Below are positions 48,719 to 57,892 of a stretch of DNA of 64,000 nucleotides, in pieces. Position 1 is the first letter of the stretch; every line of letters begins with the position of its first letter. The notes below the pieces were generated by a model. That model had not been told where the DNA came from. It ran no database searches and worked only from the letters and a program-made list of their open reading frames with translations. A program made the translations under genes and the position numbers. The DNA lies in assembly GCF_009720385.1 (NCBI RefSeq), contig NZ_WARX01000014.1, forward strand, positions 124,001-188,000, given 5' to 3'. Source of the stretch: Catellatospora vulcania. Lineage in GTDB: Bacteria > Actinomycetota > Actinomycetes > Mycobacteriales > Micromonosporaceae.

Positions 48719-49591
48719 TCAGAGGATGCCGGGGCGGCGGGGGGCCAGGGCGATGACGGAGGAGACGATGAGGCCGACGATGACGGCGATCATCGCGCCG
48801 AGGTAGGCGTCGGCCTGGTCGGTGAGGGCGCGGGAGATGCCGGGGCCGCCGATGACGTACGCCATCGCGACCGGCAGCGGGCCGACCGCCCCGGACAGCG
48901 CGATCAGCAGCCGTGACCGGCCCACGTGCCGGGCGACCAGGCCGCAGGCCAGCGCCACCAGCAGTGCGATCACCGGCATCGAGAACGAGGCCCGGGGGAT
49001 CGGCTGCAGGCCGCTGATGTCGAGCACGCCCAGCCGCATCGGGTCGTAGTACTCGCCCATCGCGTCGCGGTTGCGCCCGAACTCGGTGGTGTCCAGGTAG
49101 GACAGGATGGCCAGCAGCCACACCGCGCCGGTGCAGGCCCACAGGTTGGCCGACAGCGGCATCCGGCCCACCGCCAGCAATGCCACGAACAGGCCCGCGA
49201 CGACCCCGGCGGCCACCGCGATCGCGGCGGTCAGCTCCGGGTCGAACGTCGCGCTGAGCCGGGCGTACTGCGCCGGCTGCAACGTCAGCGGGAAGGCGGC
49301 CGCCGCCGCGCCGAGCGCCGCGGCCAGCGCGGTCACGATGCGCACCGCCGCCCCGATGCGCCGGCGGTCGCGCAGGGCCAGCCCGGCCGCGAAGGTCGCC
49401 CCGCCGGCCACGGCCACGATGGTGAACCACACCACCCAGGTCAGCTGCAGGTTCCAGTCATTGTCGGTGCCCGCCGTGAACTCGCGGTCCAGGCGCAGCA
49501 CATCGAGTCCATAAACGACGCCGAACTGGGCGGCCCCGACCAGCGCCGCCATGCCGAACGCCGCTGCCAGCAGCCTTCCCCAGAAACGCAT
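48719..49591 (-). CDS. Hypothetical multi-pass membrane protein
   Basis: This protein of 290 residues (ATG 49591, GTG 49594 alternative) has seven or so hydrophobic helices (about residues 8-28, 52-72, 85-105, 121-143, 150-167, 208-228 and 258-280). An extracytoplasmic-looking loop contains DTTEFGRNRDAMGEYYDPMR. No enzymatic motif is visible and I do not recognise the family; it looks lineage-specific. It is followed on the + strand side by the thiC terminator and lies 28 bp from the start-distal end of the hemD-like gene, in the same direction. Confidence 0.7.
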   Translation of the reverse strand: MRFWGRLLAAAFGMAALVGAAQFGVVYGLDVLRLDREFTAGTDNDWNLQLTWVVWFTIVAVAGGATFAAGLALRDRRRIGAAVRIVTALAAALGAAAAAFPLTLQPAQYARLSATFDPELTAAIAVAAGVVAGLFVALLAVGRMPLSANLWACTGAVWLLAILSYLDTTEFGRNRDAMGEYYDPMRLGVLDISGLQPIPRASFSMPVIALLVALACGLVARHVGRSRLLIALSGAVGPLPVAMAYVIGGPGISRALTDQADAYLGAMIAVIVGLIVSSVIALAPRRPGIL

Positions 49592-49621
49592 CACGCGGGG
49601 ACCATACGTCCGTTGGCGGTT

Positions 49622-50707
49622 TCAGTCCACCGGCAGTCGGTAGCCACGTTTGACCACCGTCTGGACGAATGCGGGATCGCCCAGACCGGCACGCAGCCGA
49701 GCCACGGCCATCTCCACTGCGTGCTCGTCGGCGCCGCGCGGCAGCGCGGGCAGCAGCGAGGCCCGCGAGCGCACCTTGCCAGGCATCGACGCCAGCGCCC
49801 GCAGCACCGCCATCGGGGCCGGGGCCAGCGGACGCAGCTCGCCGTCGACCATCGCGGCGTGGCCGCGCAGGGTCAGCTGGTGCTCGGCGACCTGCAGGGT
49901 GACCGCGCGCCGGGGCAGCTCGTCGGCGATCGCACGGACCAGCGCGCCCAGCCGGGCCCGCGCCGGGGCGATCACCGGGATGCCGTGCCTGATCAGCGGC
50001 GCGGCCGTCACCGGCCCGACGCACGCGGCGACCACGTCGGCCCGCAGCGCCTCCAGGACAGCGTCCCCGCCCGGCCCGGCGGCCGCCAGCAGCGCGCCGA
50101 CAGCCGGGGCCGAGGTGAAGGTGATGGCGTCTACCAGGCGGTTCGAGACCAGGTCGACGAGCCGGTGCAGCGGAGCCGAGTCCAGCGGCGGCGCCCAGCG
50201 GTAGACGGGCACCTCGATGACCTCGGCGCCGGCGGCCCGCAGCGAGGCGCAGAACTCCGGCTGCTGGTCGCCGTGCAGCTGCACGGCGACGGTCAGCCCG
50301 CCCACGCCGCGTTTGAGCAGGTGGGCCAGGCACTCGTCGCAGCTTTCCGAGTCCGGCGACCACTGGTCGTGCAGGCCCGCCGCGCGCACCGCGCCGCGCG
50401 CCTTCGGGCCGCGGGCCACGATGTACGCCTCGGCCAGCACCGCCCGCAGCGGGTCGGCCAGGCCCCAGCCCTCGGCGGCCTCCAACCAGCCGCGCATGCC
50501 GATGCCGGTGTTGGCCACGACCACGTCGGGTGGCGTGTCCAGGCACCGCCGGGTGGCCTCGCGCAGCTGGGAGTCGTCGTGCAGCGGCACGATGCGCAAC
50601 GCGGGGGCGATGACGACCCGCGCGCCGCGCCGCTCCAGCAGCGCGGCGAGCTCGTCGCGCCGCCGGTCGGCGGTGACCCCGACCGTGAACCCCGCAAGTT
50701 CGGTCAT
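49622..50707 (-). CDS. Uroporphyrinogen-III synthase with winged-helix C-terminus
   Basis: This protein of 361 residues has two parts. Residues 1-255 resemble HemD (FTVGVTADRRRDELAALLER, VVVANTGIGMRGWLEAAEGW, VDAITFTSAPAVGALL, AACVGPVTAAPLIRHG). Residues 265-361 resemble an OmpR/PhoB-type DNA-binding domain (LTLRGHAAMVDGELRPLAPA, PMAVLRALASMPGKVRSRAS, VQTVVKRGYRLPVD). HemD makes the uroporphyrinogen III needed for siroheme, the cofactor of the adjacent NirB. The winged helix suggests a regulatory role, and such fusions are known next to actinobacterial nitrite reductase genes. Whether the enzymatic half is active is open. Confidence 0.85.
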   Translation of the reverse strand: MTELAGFTVGVTADRRRDELAALLERRGARVVIAPALRIVPLHDDSQLREATRRCLDTPPDVVVANTGIGMRGWLEAAEGWGLADPLRAVLAEAYIVARGPKARGAVRAAGLHDQWSPDSESCDECLAHLLKRGVGGLTVAVQLHGDQQPEFCASLRAAGAEVIEVPVYRWAPPLDSAPLHRLVDLVSNRLVDAITFTSAPAVGALLAAAGPGGDAVLEALRADVVAACVGPVTAAPLIRHGIPVIAPARARLGALVRAIADELPRRAVTLQVAEHQLTLRGHAAMVDGELRPLAPAPMAVLRALASMPGKVRSRASLLPALPRGADEHAVEMAVARLRAGLGDPAFVQTVVKRGYRLPVD

Positions 50708-50753
50708 GACCGGTCCCCGCTCCGCGCGGCCCGGTCATGGCCCGCCCGCCACC

Positions 50754-50850
50754 TGATGACCTCGCTGCGCTCGGTCATGACACGGCCGAGCTTCGCTCTG
50801 CCGCGTCATGGCGGCTGAGCCTGCTGATGACCTCGCTGCGCTCGATCATG
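50754..50850. repeat. Two 26-bp direct repeats before the hemD-like gene
   Basis: TGATGACCTCGCTGCGCTCG followed by GTCATG at 50754-50779 recurs at 50825-50850 with one mismatch (A for G). The second copy overlaps the end of nirD. Read on the minus strand both spell a possible MTERSEVI/MIERSEVI peptide start. They fill the gap between nirD and the hemD-like gene. Confidence 0.8.
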
Positions 50851-51196
50851 GTCTTTCCACAGCCACTTCGACCGTGTCCCCGTTGCAGCGGATGGGGTAC
50901 GTCGGCACGGCCACCCCGCTCACGTCCAGGCACTCGCCGGTGCGCAGGTCGTACACCTGCTTGTGCAGCGGGGACGCGACGGTGGGGGCGTCGCCGCGGG
51001 TGCCGACGATGCCGCGCGACATCACCTGCGCGCCCGCGATCGGGTCGCGGTTGCCGATGGCGAACAGCTCGCCGGAGAAGGTACGGAAGATCGCGATCTG
51101 GACGCCGTCGACGAGTGCGGCCACGCCGCGCTCGGCCTCCAGCCGGGTGTACGAGCAGATCGCCGTCCAGGTGACGGTCATGGTCGCCGTGGTCAT
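50846..51196 (-). CDS. nirD: Nitrite reductase (NADH) small subunit
   Basis: This protein of 116 residues, starting MTTATMTVTWTAICSYTRLE, has the Rieske-like fold but lacks the Cys/His cluster ligands, as usual for NirD. GELFAIGNRDPIAGAQVMSR and SPLHKQVYDLRTGECLDVSG are typical. It partners NirB in reducing nitrite to ammonium in the cytosol. The start overlaps the nirB stop by 4 bp (ATGA). Its 3' end runs into a 26-bp repeat copy. Confidence 0.95.
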   Translation of the reverse strand: MTTATMTVTWTAICSYTRLEAERGVAALVDGVQIAIFRTFSGELFAIGNRDPIAGAQVMSRGIVGTRGDAPTVASPLHKQVYDLRTGECLDVSGVAVPTYPIRCNGDTVEVAVERP

Positions 51197-53682
51197 CGGG
51201 CACCTCCCAGGGTTACCGGCACCGGACCACGGGCAGGGATCTTCTGCCCGCGTTCGACCTCGAAGCTGATGTCGGGGTCGGGCGTGCCCGGTGCGTTGAC
51301 GAACGAGACGAAACGAGCGAGGCGCTGCGGGTCCTGCAGCGTGGCCTGCCACTCGTCGGCGTACGACCCGACGTGGCGGGCCATCTGCGCGTCGAGTTCG
51401 GCGCACAGTCCCAGCGCGTCGTCGACGATGACGGCACGCAGGTGGTCGAGACCGCCCTCCATGGCCTCCAGCCAGGCGGCGGTGCGCTGCAGCCGGTCGG
51501 CGGTGCGGATGTAGTACATGAGGAACCGGTCGATGGTGCGGATCAGCTCCTCGGTGCTGACGTCGGTCAGGAACAGGTCCGCGTGCCGGGGCCGGAATCC
51601 GCCGTTGCCGGCGACGTACAGGTTCCAGCCCTTCTCGGTGGCGATGATGCCGAAGTCCTTGCTGCGGGCCTCGGCGCACTCGCGGGCGCAGCCGCTGACC
51701 GCCGACTTGAGCTTGTGCGGGGCGCGCAGGCCCCGGTAGCGCAGCTCCAGCTCGATGGCCAGGCCGACGGAGTCCTGCACGCCGTAGCGGCACCAGGTCT
51801 CGCCGACGCAGCTCTTCACCGTGCGCAGCGCCTTGCCGTACGCGTGCCCGGACTCGAAGCCCGCGTCGACCAGGCGGTGCCAGATCTCCGGCAGCTGCTC
51901 GACCCGTGCACCGAACAGGTCGATGCGCTGCCCGCCCGTGATCTTCGTATAGAGCCCGAAGTCGCGGGCCACCTCGCCGATCACGATCAGCTTCTCGGGG
52001 GTGATCTCGCCACCGGGGATGCGCGGGACCACCGAGTACGTCCCGTCGCGCTGGATGTTGGCGAGGAAGTGGTCGTTGGTGTCCTGCAGCGCTGCTTCCT
52101 CGCCGTCGAGGATGTAGCCGCTGTTGGTCACGGCCAGGATCGACGCGATCGCCGGCTTGCAGATGTCGCAGCCCCGACCGGTCCCGTGCGCGGCCACCAG
52201 CTCCGTGAACGAGCGGATGCCGCGTACCCGGATGATGTCGAACAGCTCCTGGCGCGAGTAGGTGAAGTGCTCGCACAGCGCCTTGGACTGCACCACGCCG
52301 CCCGCGGCCAGCAGCTGCTTGAGCAGCGGCACGCACGACCCGCAGCCGGAGCCCGCCTTGGTGCAGGCCTTCAGGCCGGGCACGTCGGTGCAGCCGCCCG
52401 CGATCGCGTCGGTGATGTGGTCCTTGGTCACCGCGTGACAGGAGCACACTTGCGCCGTGCCCGGCAGTTCCGCCTTCGGTGACCCGTCCCCGGCCGGGGC
52501 TAGCAGCGCCAGCGGCGGTCCGGGCAGCGGCCCGCCGAGCGAGGCCCGCAGCGTCGGGTACGCGCTGGCATCACCGACGAGCACGCCCCCGAGCAGCGTC
52601 TTCGCGTCGTCGGTGAGCAGCAGCTTCGCGTACACGCCGGTGACCTGGTCGGTGACGACCACGTCGAGCCCGTCGGCGAACGGGGTGCCGAAGCTGGCCA
52701 CGTCCACGCCGAGCAGTTTGAGCTTGGTGGAGGTGTCGGGGCGGGTCATCGTCGCCTCGCCGCCGGTCAGCCGGTCGGCGACCACCTCGGCCATCGCGTA
52801 CCCGGGCGCGACCAGGCCGTAGCAGACCCCGTCGCCGGAGTCGACCGACAGCGCGGCGCACTCGCCGATCGCCCACACCGCCGGGTCGGCGGTCGCGCAC
52901 GCGGCGTCGACCGTGAAACCGCCGCGCGGGCCGCGGACCAGCCCGGCCGGCTCGGCCAGCTCGTCACGCGGCCGGATGCCCGCCGCGACCACGACCACGT
53001 CGACGTCGAGCGAGCCGCCGTCGTTGAACAGCATCTGCCGGACACCGTCCGCGTCACCCGTGAGCCCGGCGCAGCCGCGACCCGTGTGCACGGTGACGCC
53101 CAGGGCCTCGATGTGCCGCCGCAGCACCGCGCCGCCACCCTCGTCGACCTGCAGCGGCATGAGCCGCGGCGCGAACTCGACGACGTGCGTGGTGATGCCG
53201 AGCAGCTTCAGCGCGTTCGCGGCCTCCAGGCCGAGCAGGCCGCCGCCGAGCACCGCGCCGATCTTCCGGCCGCCCGCCGTCGCCCAGTCCTTGAGCGCGG
53301 CGAGGTCGTCGAGGGTGCGGTAGACGAACACGCCGGGCAGGTCGGCCCCCGCGATCGGCGGCACGAACGCCCGCGAGCCGGTGGCCAGCACCAGCGCGTC
53401 GTACGGCGTCTCGCCGGACGCGCTGTGCACGACCTTCCGGTCACGGTCGATCCCGGTGACGGCCTCGTTCAGCCGCACCGCGACCCCGTCGGGCGCGCCG
53501 CCCAGGTGCAGCGCTCCGGCGTCGTAGTCGTCGAACCAGGCCGACAGCCGGACCCGGTCGTAGGCCGGGCGGTCCTCCTCGGCCAGCACGGTCACCGACC
53601 AGCCGTCCGCGGCCCGCTCGGCGAACGCCTCCAGGAACCGCTGCGCCACCATGCCGTACCCGGCGACAACGAGCTTCTTCAT
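51193..53682 (-). CDS. nirB: Nitrite reductase (NADH) large subunit
   Basis: This protein of 829 residues starts at ATG 53682 (MKKLVVAGYGMVAQRFLEAF). The order is an FAD/NAD-binding domain (residues 1-300, GAVLGGGLLGLEAANALKLL), a BFD-type [2Fe-2S] region (Cys413 and Cys415 in VCSCHAV; CGSC near 448), then the sulfite/nitrite reductase half. Siroheme-[4Fe-4S] ligands are Cys625, Cys631, Cys665 and Cys669. It catalyses six-electron reduction of nitrite to ammonium with NAD(P)H. It is the second-last enzyme of the nitrate assimilation operon and needs siroheme, hence the hemD-like neighbour. Confidence 0.97.
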   Translation of the reverse strand: MKKLVVAGYGMVAQRFLEAFAERAADGWSVTVLAEEDRPAYDRVRLSAWFDDYDAGALHLGGAPDGVAVRLNEAVTGIDRDRKVVHSASGETPYDALVLATGSRAFVPPIAGADLPGVFVYRTLDDLAALKDWATAGGRKIGAVLGGGLLGLEAANALKLLGITTHVVEFAPRLMPLQVDEGGGAVLRRHIEALGVTVHTGRGCAGLTGDADGVRQMLFNDGGSLDVDVVVVAAGIRPRDELAEPAGLVRGPRGGFTVDAACATADPAVWAIGECAALSVDSGDGVCYGLVAPGYAMAEVVADRLTGGEATMTRPDTSTKLKLLGVDVASFGTPFADGLDVVVTDQVTGVYAKLLLTDDAKTLLGGVLVGDASAYPTLRASLGGPLPGPPLALLAPAGDGSPKAELPGTAQVCSCHAVTKDHITDAIAGGCTDVPGLKACTKAGSGCGSCVPLLKQLLAAGGVVQSKALCEHFTYSRQELFDIIRVRGIRSFTELVAAHGTGRGCDICKPAIASILAVTNSGYILDGEEAALQDTNDHFLANIQRDGTYSVVPRIPGGEITPEKLIVIGEVARDFGLYTKITGGQRIDLFGARVEQLPEIWHRLVDAGFESGHAYGKALRTVKSCVGETWCRYGVQDSVGLAIELELRYRGLRAPHKLKSAVSGCARECAEARSKDFGIIATEKGWNLYVAGNGGFRPRHADLFLTDVSTEELIRTIDRFLMYYIRTADRLQRTAAWLEAMEGGLDHLRAVIVDDALGLCAELDAQMARHVGSYADEWQATLQDPQRLARFVSFVNAPGTPDPDISFEVERGQKIPARGPVPVTLGGAR

Positions 53683-53684
53683 GA

Positions 53685-55175
53685 TCAAGACACCCCCACA
53701 CTGTCTGAGGTGGACAGCCACCCGACGATGCCGTCAACCGCGTCCTTGCAGCTGCCGCAGCCGGTGGTGGCGCGAGTACGGGCGACGACGTCGTCGAGCG
53801 AGCGGGCGCCGGAGCGCCAGCAGCGCACCAGCGCGCCCTTGGTGACCGTGTTGCACTGGCACACGGTGGCGTTGTCGGGCATGAGCGCGGGCGTGGTCGT
53901 GGCGACCGGCGCGTCCACGCCGCCCAGGGACCGCCCGAGCAGCAGCGCGCGCCGGTCGCGCGGCACCAGGCCCTTGCGGTCGAAGAGCTGGATGACCTGG
54001 CCGACGCTGGGGTTGTCGCCCAGCATCACCGCGCCGGTCAGCCGGTCGTCGCGGATGACCAGCCGGGCGTACGTGCCCCGGGCCGGGTCGGCGAAGCTGA
54101 CGTCCTCGCAGGCGGCGTCGGGTTGCAGGCTGCCCATCGCGGCCAGGTCGATGCCGGAGGCCTTCAGCCGGGTGACCGGCGAACTCGGCACGTACACCGC
54201 GTCGGGGTCGACGCCGGTGAGCCGGGCGGCCAGCACCCTGGCCTGCTCCCAGGCGGGCGCGACCAGCCCGCCGACGACCTCGCCGAACTGGGCGCAGTCG
54301 CCGAGGGCCGAGATGCGCCGGTCCGAGGTGGCCAGGCGCTCGTCGATCACGATGCCGCGCTCCACGCGCAGCCCCGCCGCGCGGGCCAGGCTCGTCTCGG
54401 CGCGTACCCCGCAGGCCAGCACCAGCAGGTCGGCCCGCAGGTTACGGTCGTCCAGCCGCAGCGTCACGCCGTCGTCGTCGGCGCTCACCCCGGTCGCGGA
54501 CGAGGCCAGGTGCACAGCCACGCCCAGCTCGGCGAGCGTGCGCACCAGCACGGCGCTGGCGCCGGTGTCGAGCTGGCGCTCCATCAGGTGGCCGACGCCG
54601 TGCACGACCTCGACGGCCAGCCCGCGCCCGGCCAGCCCGCGGGCGGCCTCCAGCCCGAGCAGCCCGCCGCCGAGCACGAGGGCGGTGCGCGCGCCCTGCG
54701 CGGCGTCGAGGATGCGGCGGCAGTCCTCCAGCGTCCGGAACGTGGCCACCCGCGGGTGCGGCTGCGCCAGTCCCGGGATCGGCGGCACGATCGCCTGCGA
54801 CCCGGTGGCCAGCACCAGGTGGTCGTAGCTCAGCTCCTCGCCGCCGTCGAGGGTGACGGTGCGGGCGGCCCGGTCGATGGCGGTGACGCTCACCCCGGTG
54901 CGGGTCTTCACCCCGTGCCCGGCGGCCTCGGTCAGCGTGATGTCGGTTTCGCCGTGCTTACCGGCCAGCACGCTGGACAGCAGGATGCGGTTGTAGGCCC
55001 GGTGCGGCTCCGCGCCGAGCACGGTGACCTCGACGCCGGGGGCGGCGGACAGCTCTGTCGCCAGCCGGGCGCCGGCCATGCCGTACCCGACGACGATCAC
55101 GTGGTCAGGGGAGGTGCGGGGTCGCTCGGCAGGCGGCATGGCTGAGCCAGGCCGCGCGGTGTTGCCAGGGTTCAT
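53685..55175 (-). CDS. FAD-dependent electron-transfer protein with BFD domain
   Basis: This protein of 496 residues starts MNPGNTARPGSAMPPAERPR. It has an FAD/NAD(P) oxidoreductase core (VIVVGYGMAGARLATELSAA; ALVLGGGLLGLEAARGLAGR; ISALGDCAQFGEV) and a C-terminal BFD-like [2Fe-2S] domain (VCQCNTVTKG ... TGCGSCKDAVD). It is 2 bp from nirB and overlaps the nitrate reductase gene by 4 bp. The shape fits the NasB/NasC-type subunit that passes NADH electrons to the assimilatory nitrate reductase. It resembles the N-terminal half of NirB, suggesting an old duplication. Confidence 0.85.
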   Translation of the reverse strand: MNPGNTARPGSAMPPAERPRTSPDHVIVVGYGMAGARLATELSAAPGVEVTVLGAEPHRAYNRILLSSVLAGKHGETDITLTEAAGHGVKTRTGVSVTAIDRAARTVTLDGGEELSYDHLVLATGSQAIVPPIPGLAQPHPRVATFRTLEDCRRILDAAQGARTALVLGGGLLGLEAARGLAGRGLAVEVVHGVGHLMERQLDTGASAVLVRTLAELGVAVHLASSATGVSADDDGVTLRLDDRNLRADLLVLACGVRAETSLARAAGLRVERGIVIDERLATSDRRISALGDCAQFGEVVGGLVAPAWEQARVLAARLTGVDPDAVYVPSSPVTRLKASGIDLAAMGSLQPDAACEDVSFADPARGTYARLVIRDDRLTGAVMLGDNPSVGQVIQLFDRKGLVPRDRRALLLGRSLGGVDAPVATTTPALMPDNATVCQCNTVTKGALVRCWRSGARSLDDVVARTRATTGCGSCKDAVDGIVGWLSTSDSVGVS

Positions 55176-57358
55176 GGTGTCACCGGCTCGATTCGTACGG
55201 CACAGACCTTGAACTCCGGCATCCGTGAGATCGGGTCCAACGCGTCGCCGGTGAGCGAGTTGGCCCGGCCCGTGCCGGAGTAGTGGAAGGGCGCGAAGAG
55301 GGTGTCGGGTCGGATCGTGGTGACGACGCGGGCGGGCGCGATCATCTCGCCGCGGCGGCTGAGCACCCGCACCGTGGCGCCGTCGTCGATGCCGAGCCGC
55401 TCGGCCAGATCCGGGTGCAGCTCGACGAACGGCCCGCCGGGCAGCGCCGCGATGCGGCGGGTCTGCGCGCCGGACTGGTACTGCGCCAGCACCCGCCCCG
55501 TGGTGAGGTAGAGCGGGTACTCGGCGTCGATCTCCTCGGCCACCGGCCGGTGCTCCACCGCGATCAAGCGGGCGCGACCGTCCGGGGTCGGGAAGCCTTC
55601 TTCGAAGAGCCGCGGCGTGCCTGCCCGGTCCGCTGCGGGGCAGGGCCAGAAAACACCGTTCTCGGCGTCCACCCGCTCCCACGTGACGCCTGCGTAATCG
55701 GCCACCCCACCAGCGGTGGCACGCCGCAGCTCCTCGAAGACGGCGTACGGGTCGGCGGAGAACCCGCCGGACCGTTCGCCACCGGTGACGGAGCTACCGT
55801 CCCCGGTTCGGCCGAGCCGGGAGGCCAGCTCGGCCATCACCGCCAGATCCGTCCCTATCCCTGGCGGTGGCTTGCGAAGGGCACGGCGCCGCAGCACCCG
55901 GCCCTCCAGATTGGTCATGGTGCCGTCTTCCTCGGCCCACTGTGCCACGGGAAGCACCACATCGGCGATGGCCGCGGTCTCGCTCAGCACGAAGTCACAG
56001 ACAATTAACAGATCCAGCGACCGCAGTCGCTCGGTGATCCGGGCCGCGCGGGGCGCGGACACCACCGGGTTGGAGCCGAACACCAGCATCGCCTTCGGCC
56101 CGCCTGGCTGCCCCAGCGCGTCGAGCAGCTCGTACGCGGACAGGCCGGGGCCGGGCAGGCTGTCCGGGTCGACGCCCCACACGGCGGCGACGTGCGCCCG
56201 CGCGGCCGGGTCGTCGATCCTCCGGTAGCCGGGCAGCTGGTCGGCCTTCTGTCCGTGCTCGCGTCCGCCCTGGCCGTTGCCCTGCCCGGTGAGGCAGCCG
56301 TAGCCGGAGCCGGGACGCCCCGGCAGTCCGAGCGCCAGTGCCAGGTTGATGAAGGCGGTGACCGTGTCCACGCCCTTGGCGTGCTGCTCGGCCCCGCGCG
56401 CGGTCAGGATGATCGCGCGGTCGGCACTCGCCAGCGCCCGCGCGGTGGCTTCCAGATCCGCGACCGGCACCCCGGTGAGCAGCTCCACCCGGGCGGGCCA
56501 GTAGCCCGCAGCGGTCTTGCGGACCGCGTCCCAGCCGGTGGTGCGCTCGGCCAGGTAGGCCGGGTCGGTCAGGCCCTCGGCGACCACGATGTGCAGCAGG
56601 CCCAGGGCCAGTGCCAGGTCGGTGCCGGGGGTGGGTTGCAGGTGCAGGGTGGCGGCGCGCGCGGTCGGCGTGGCCCGCGGGTCCACCACGATCTGGGTGC
56701 CGCCGCGCTGGCGCTGCTCGGTGAGGTAGCGCGCGAACGGCGGCATGGTCTCGGCGACGTTCGCGCCGATCAGCAGCAGGGTGTCGGCCTCGGCGATGTC
56801 GGCCATCGGAAAGGGCAGGCCGCGGTCGATGCCGAAGGCGCGGTTGCCGGCGGCCGCGGCGGAGCTCATGCAGAAGCGGCCGTTGTAGTCGATGTTCGCG
56901 GTGCGCAGCGCGACCCGGGCGAACTTGCCCAGCGTGTACGCCTTCTCGTTGGTGAGGCCGCCGCCGCCGAACACCGCGACCGCGTCGCGGCCGTGCGCGT
57001 CCTGCACCCGGCGGATGCCGTCGACGATGAAGTCGTACGCCTCGTCCCAGGTCGCGGGCCGGCCTTTGATCAGTGGGGTGGTCAGCCGCTCCGGGTGGTC
57101 CAGCAGCTCGGCCGAGGTCCAGCCCTTCTGGCAGAGCCCACCACGGTTGGTCGGGAAGTCACGCGCGCCGACCTCCACCCGCCCGTCCGGCGTCTCCCGC
57201 AGCGTCATTCCGCATTGCAGTGCGCAGTAAGGGCAGTGGGTGGCGACCTCACGCGCGGACCCGAGCATCGGCAATGCCGTTACTCGAGTGGCGGGTGGGG
57301 CCGAGGGGGTCATAGGCGAAATCCTGCGGTCCGGGAGTTTCGCCGGGACGTCCCCCAT
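55172..57358 (-). CDS. nasA: Assimilatory nitrate reductase catalytic subunit
   Basis: This molybdopterin oxidoreductase has 728 residues from ATG 57358; ATG 57313, with a better AGGA site, would give 713. The N-terminal [4Fe-4S] motif is HCPYCALQCGM (Cys42, Cys45, Cys49) with a fourth Cys in GGLCQKGW. The Mo-bis-MGD domain has GNRAFGIDRGLPFPM, LLIGANVAETMPPFARYL, and NGQGGREHGQKADQLPGYR. The C-terminal dinucleotide-binding domain has LTTGRVLAQYQSGAQTRR and YSGTGRANSLTGDALDP. There is no signal peptide, so it acts in the cytosol. It is the first gene of the nas-nir operon. Confidence 0.94.
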   Translation of the reverse strand: MGDVPAKLPDRRISPMTPSAPPATRVTALPMLGSAREVATHCPYCALQCGMTLRETPDGRVEVGARDFPTNRGGLCQKGWTSAELLDHPERLTTPLIKGRPATWDEAYDFIVDGIRRVQDAHGRDAVAVFGGGGLTNEKAYTLGKFARVALRTANIDYNGRFCMSSAAAAGNRAFGIDRGLPFPMADIAEADTLLLIGANVAETMPPFARYLTEQRQRGGTQIVVDPRATPTARAATLHLQPTPGTDLALALGLLHIVVAEGLTDPAYLAERTTGWDAVRKTAAGYWPARVELLTGVPVADLEATARALASADRAIILTARGAEQHAKGVDTVTAFINLALALGLPGRPGSGYGCLTGQGNGQGGREHGQKADQLPGYRRIDDPAARAHVAAVWGVDPDSLPGPGLSAYELLDALGQPGGPKAMLVFGSNPVVSAPRAARITERLRSLDLLIVCDFVLSETAAIADVVLPVAQWAEEDGTMTNLEGRVLRRRALRKPPPGIGTDLAVMAELASRLGRTGDGSSVTGGERSGGFSADPYAVFEELRRATAGGVADYAGVTWERVDAENGVFWPCPAADRAGTPRLFEEGFPTPDGRARLIAVEHRPVAEEIDAEYPLYLTTGRVLAQYQSGAQTRRIAALPGGPFVELHPDLAERLGIDDGATVRVLSRRGEMIAPARVVTTIRPDTLFAPFHYSGTGRANSLTGDALDPISRMPEFKVCAVRIEPVTP

Positions 57359-57519
57359 GTTTCCAACCTGCTAAGAGCACCGCACGTCGGGCGCGAAAGC
57401 GCTGTTGGTGACGGTGTCCCGCGCCGAAGGGCCCGCCGGGGAAGGCGTTTTACGGGGTCAGCCGTCCAGTGACGGTGATGATCGTCCGAATGGTCGATTA
57501 TCCCATCCGGGCGCTTACG

Positions 57520-57535
57520 GTTACGATGACGTCAC
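57520..57535. promoter_or_regulatory. Possible GlnR box upstream of nasA
   Basis: GTTAC-GATGAC-GTCAC has the GTnAC-N6-GnnAC pattern of actinobacterial GlnR boxes and lies 162 bp before the nasA start, in the 273-bp gap to the mazE-like gene. GlnR is known to activate nitrate assimilation genes in actinomycetes. This match is by eye and short, so it is tentative. Confidence 0.4.
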
Positions 57536-57631
57536 AGTGCGTAAAAGGGCTCAGAACGGGCGATTATCACTCACGCAACTGGCATGAAGAACAGGATGAC
57601 TCGTGGTCACACCGGGCGTAATCTAATCGGC

Positions 57632-57892
57632 ATGACTGCCAAAGTGACGCTGTCCTTCACGGACGAGACGATTGAGGAAGCGCGCCGGTACGCCGAGCGC
57701 GACGGGCTGTCGCTGTCGGCTTGGATGGACCAAGCCGCGCGGGAGAAGGCCCTGAGGGAACTGTTCACCGCGCACGCTGACGTGGTGCGCCGGGCCGGCG
57801 TAGACCGGCTGGAGAAGAACGCGCTGGACGATGAGCGCGAAGTCGAATTGGTACGCCTGGAACTGTCAGGACGGGGGCGGCGTGCTGCGTAG
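57632..57892 (+). CDS. Antitoxin-like protein of a MazF module
   Basis: This protein of 86 residues starts at ATG 57632 (MTAKVTLSFTDETIEEARRY). The N-terminal part TAKVTLSFTDETIEEARRYA and LSLSAWMDQAAREKAL looks like a ribbon-helix-helix DNA-binding fold; the charged C-terminal part (RAGVDRLEKNALDDEREVEL) would wrap the toxin. It overlaps the MazF-like gene by 11 bp, the usual antitoxin-first coupling. It is transcribed away from nasA. Family by inference only. Confidence 0.7.
   Translation: MTAKVTLSFTDETIEEARRYAERDGLSLSAWMDQAAREKALRELFTAHADVVRRAGVDRLEKNALDDEREVELVRLELSGRGRRAA

Noticed and set aside
53685-55175. FAD protein as a second nirB
   Set aside because: It has the NirB-like flavin and BFD regions only and lacks the siroheme half, so it is an electron-transfer partner.
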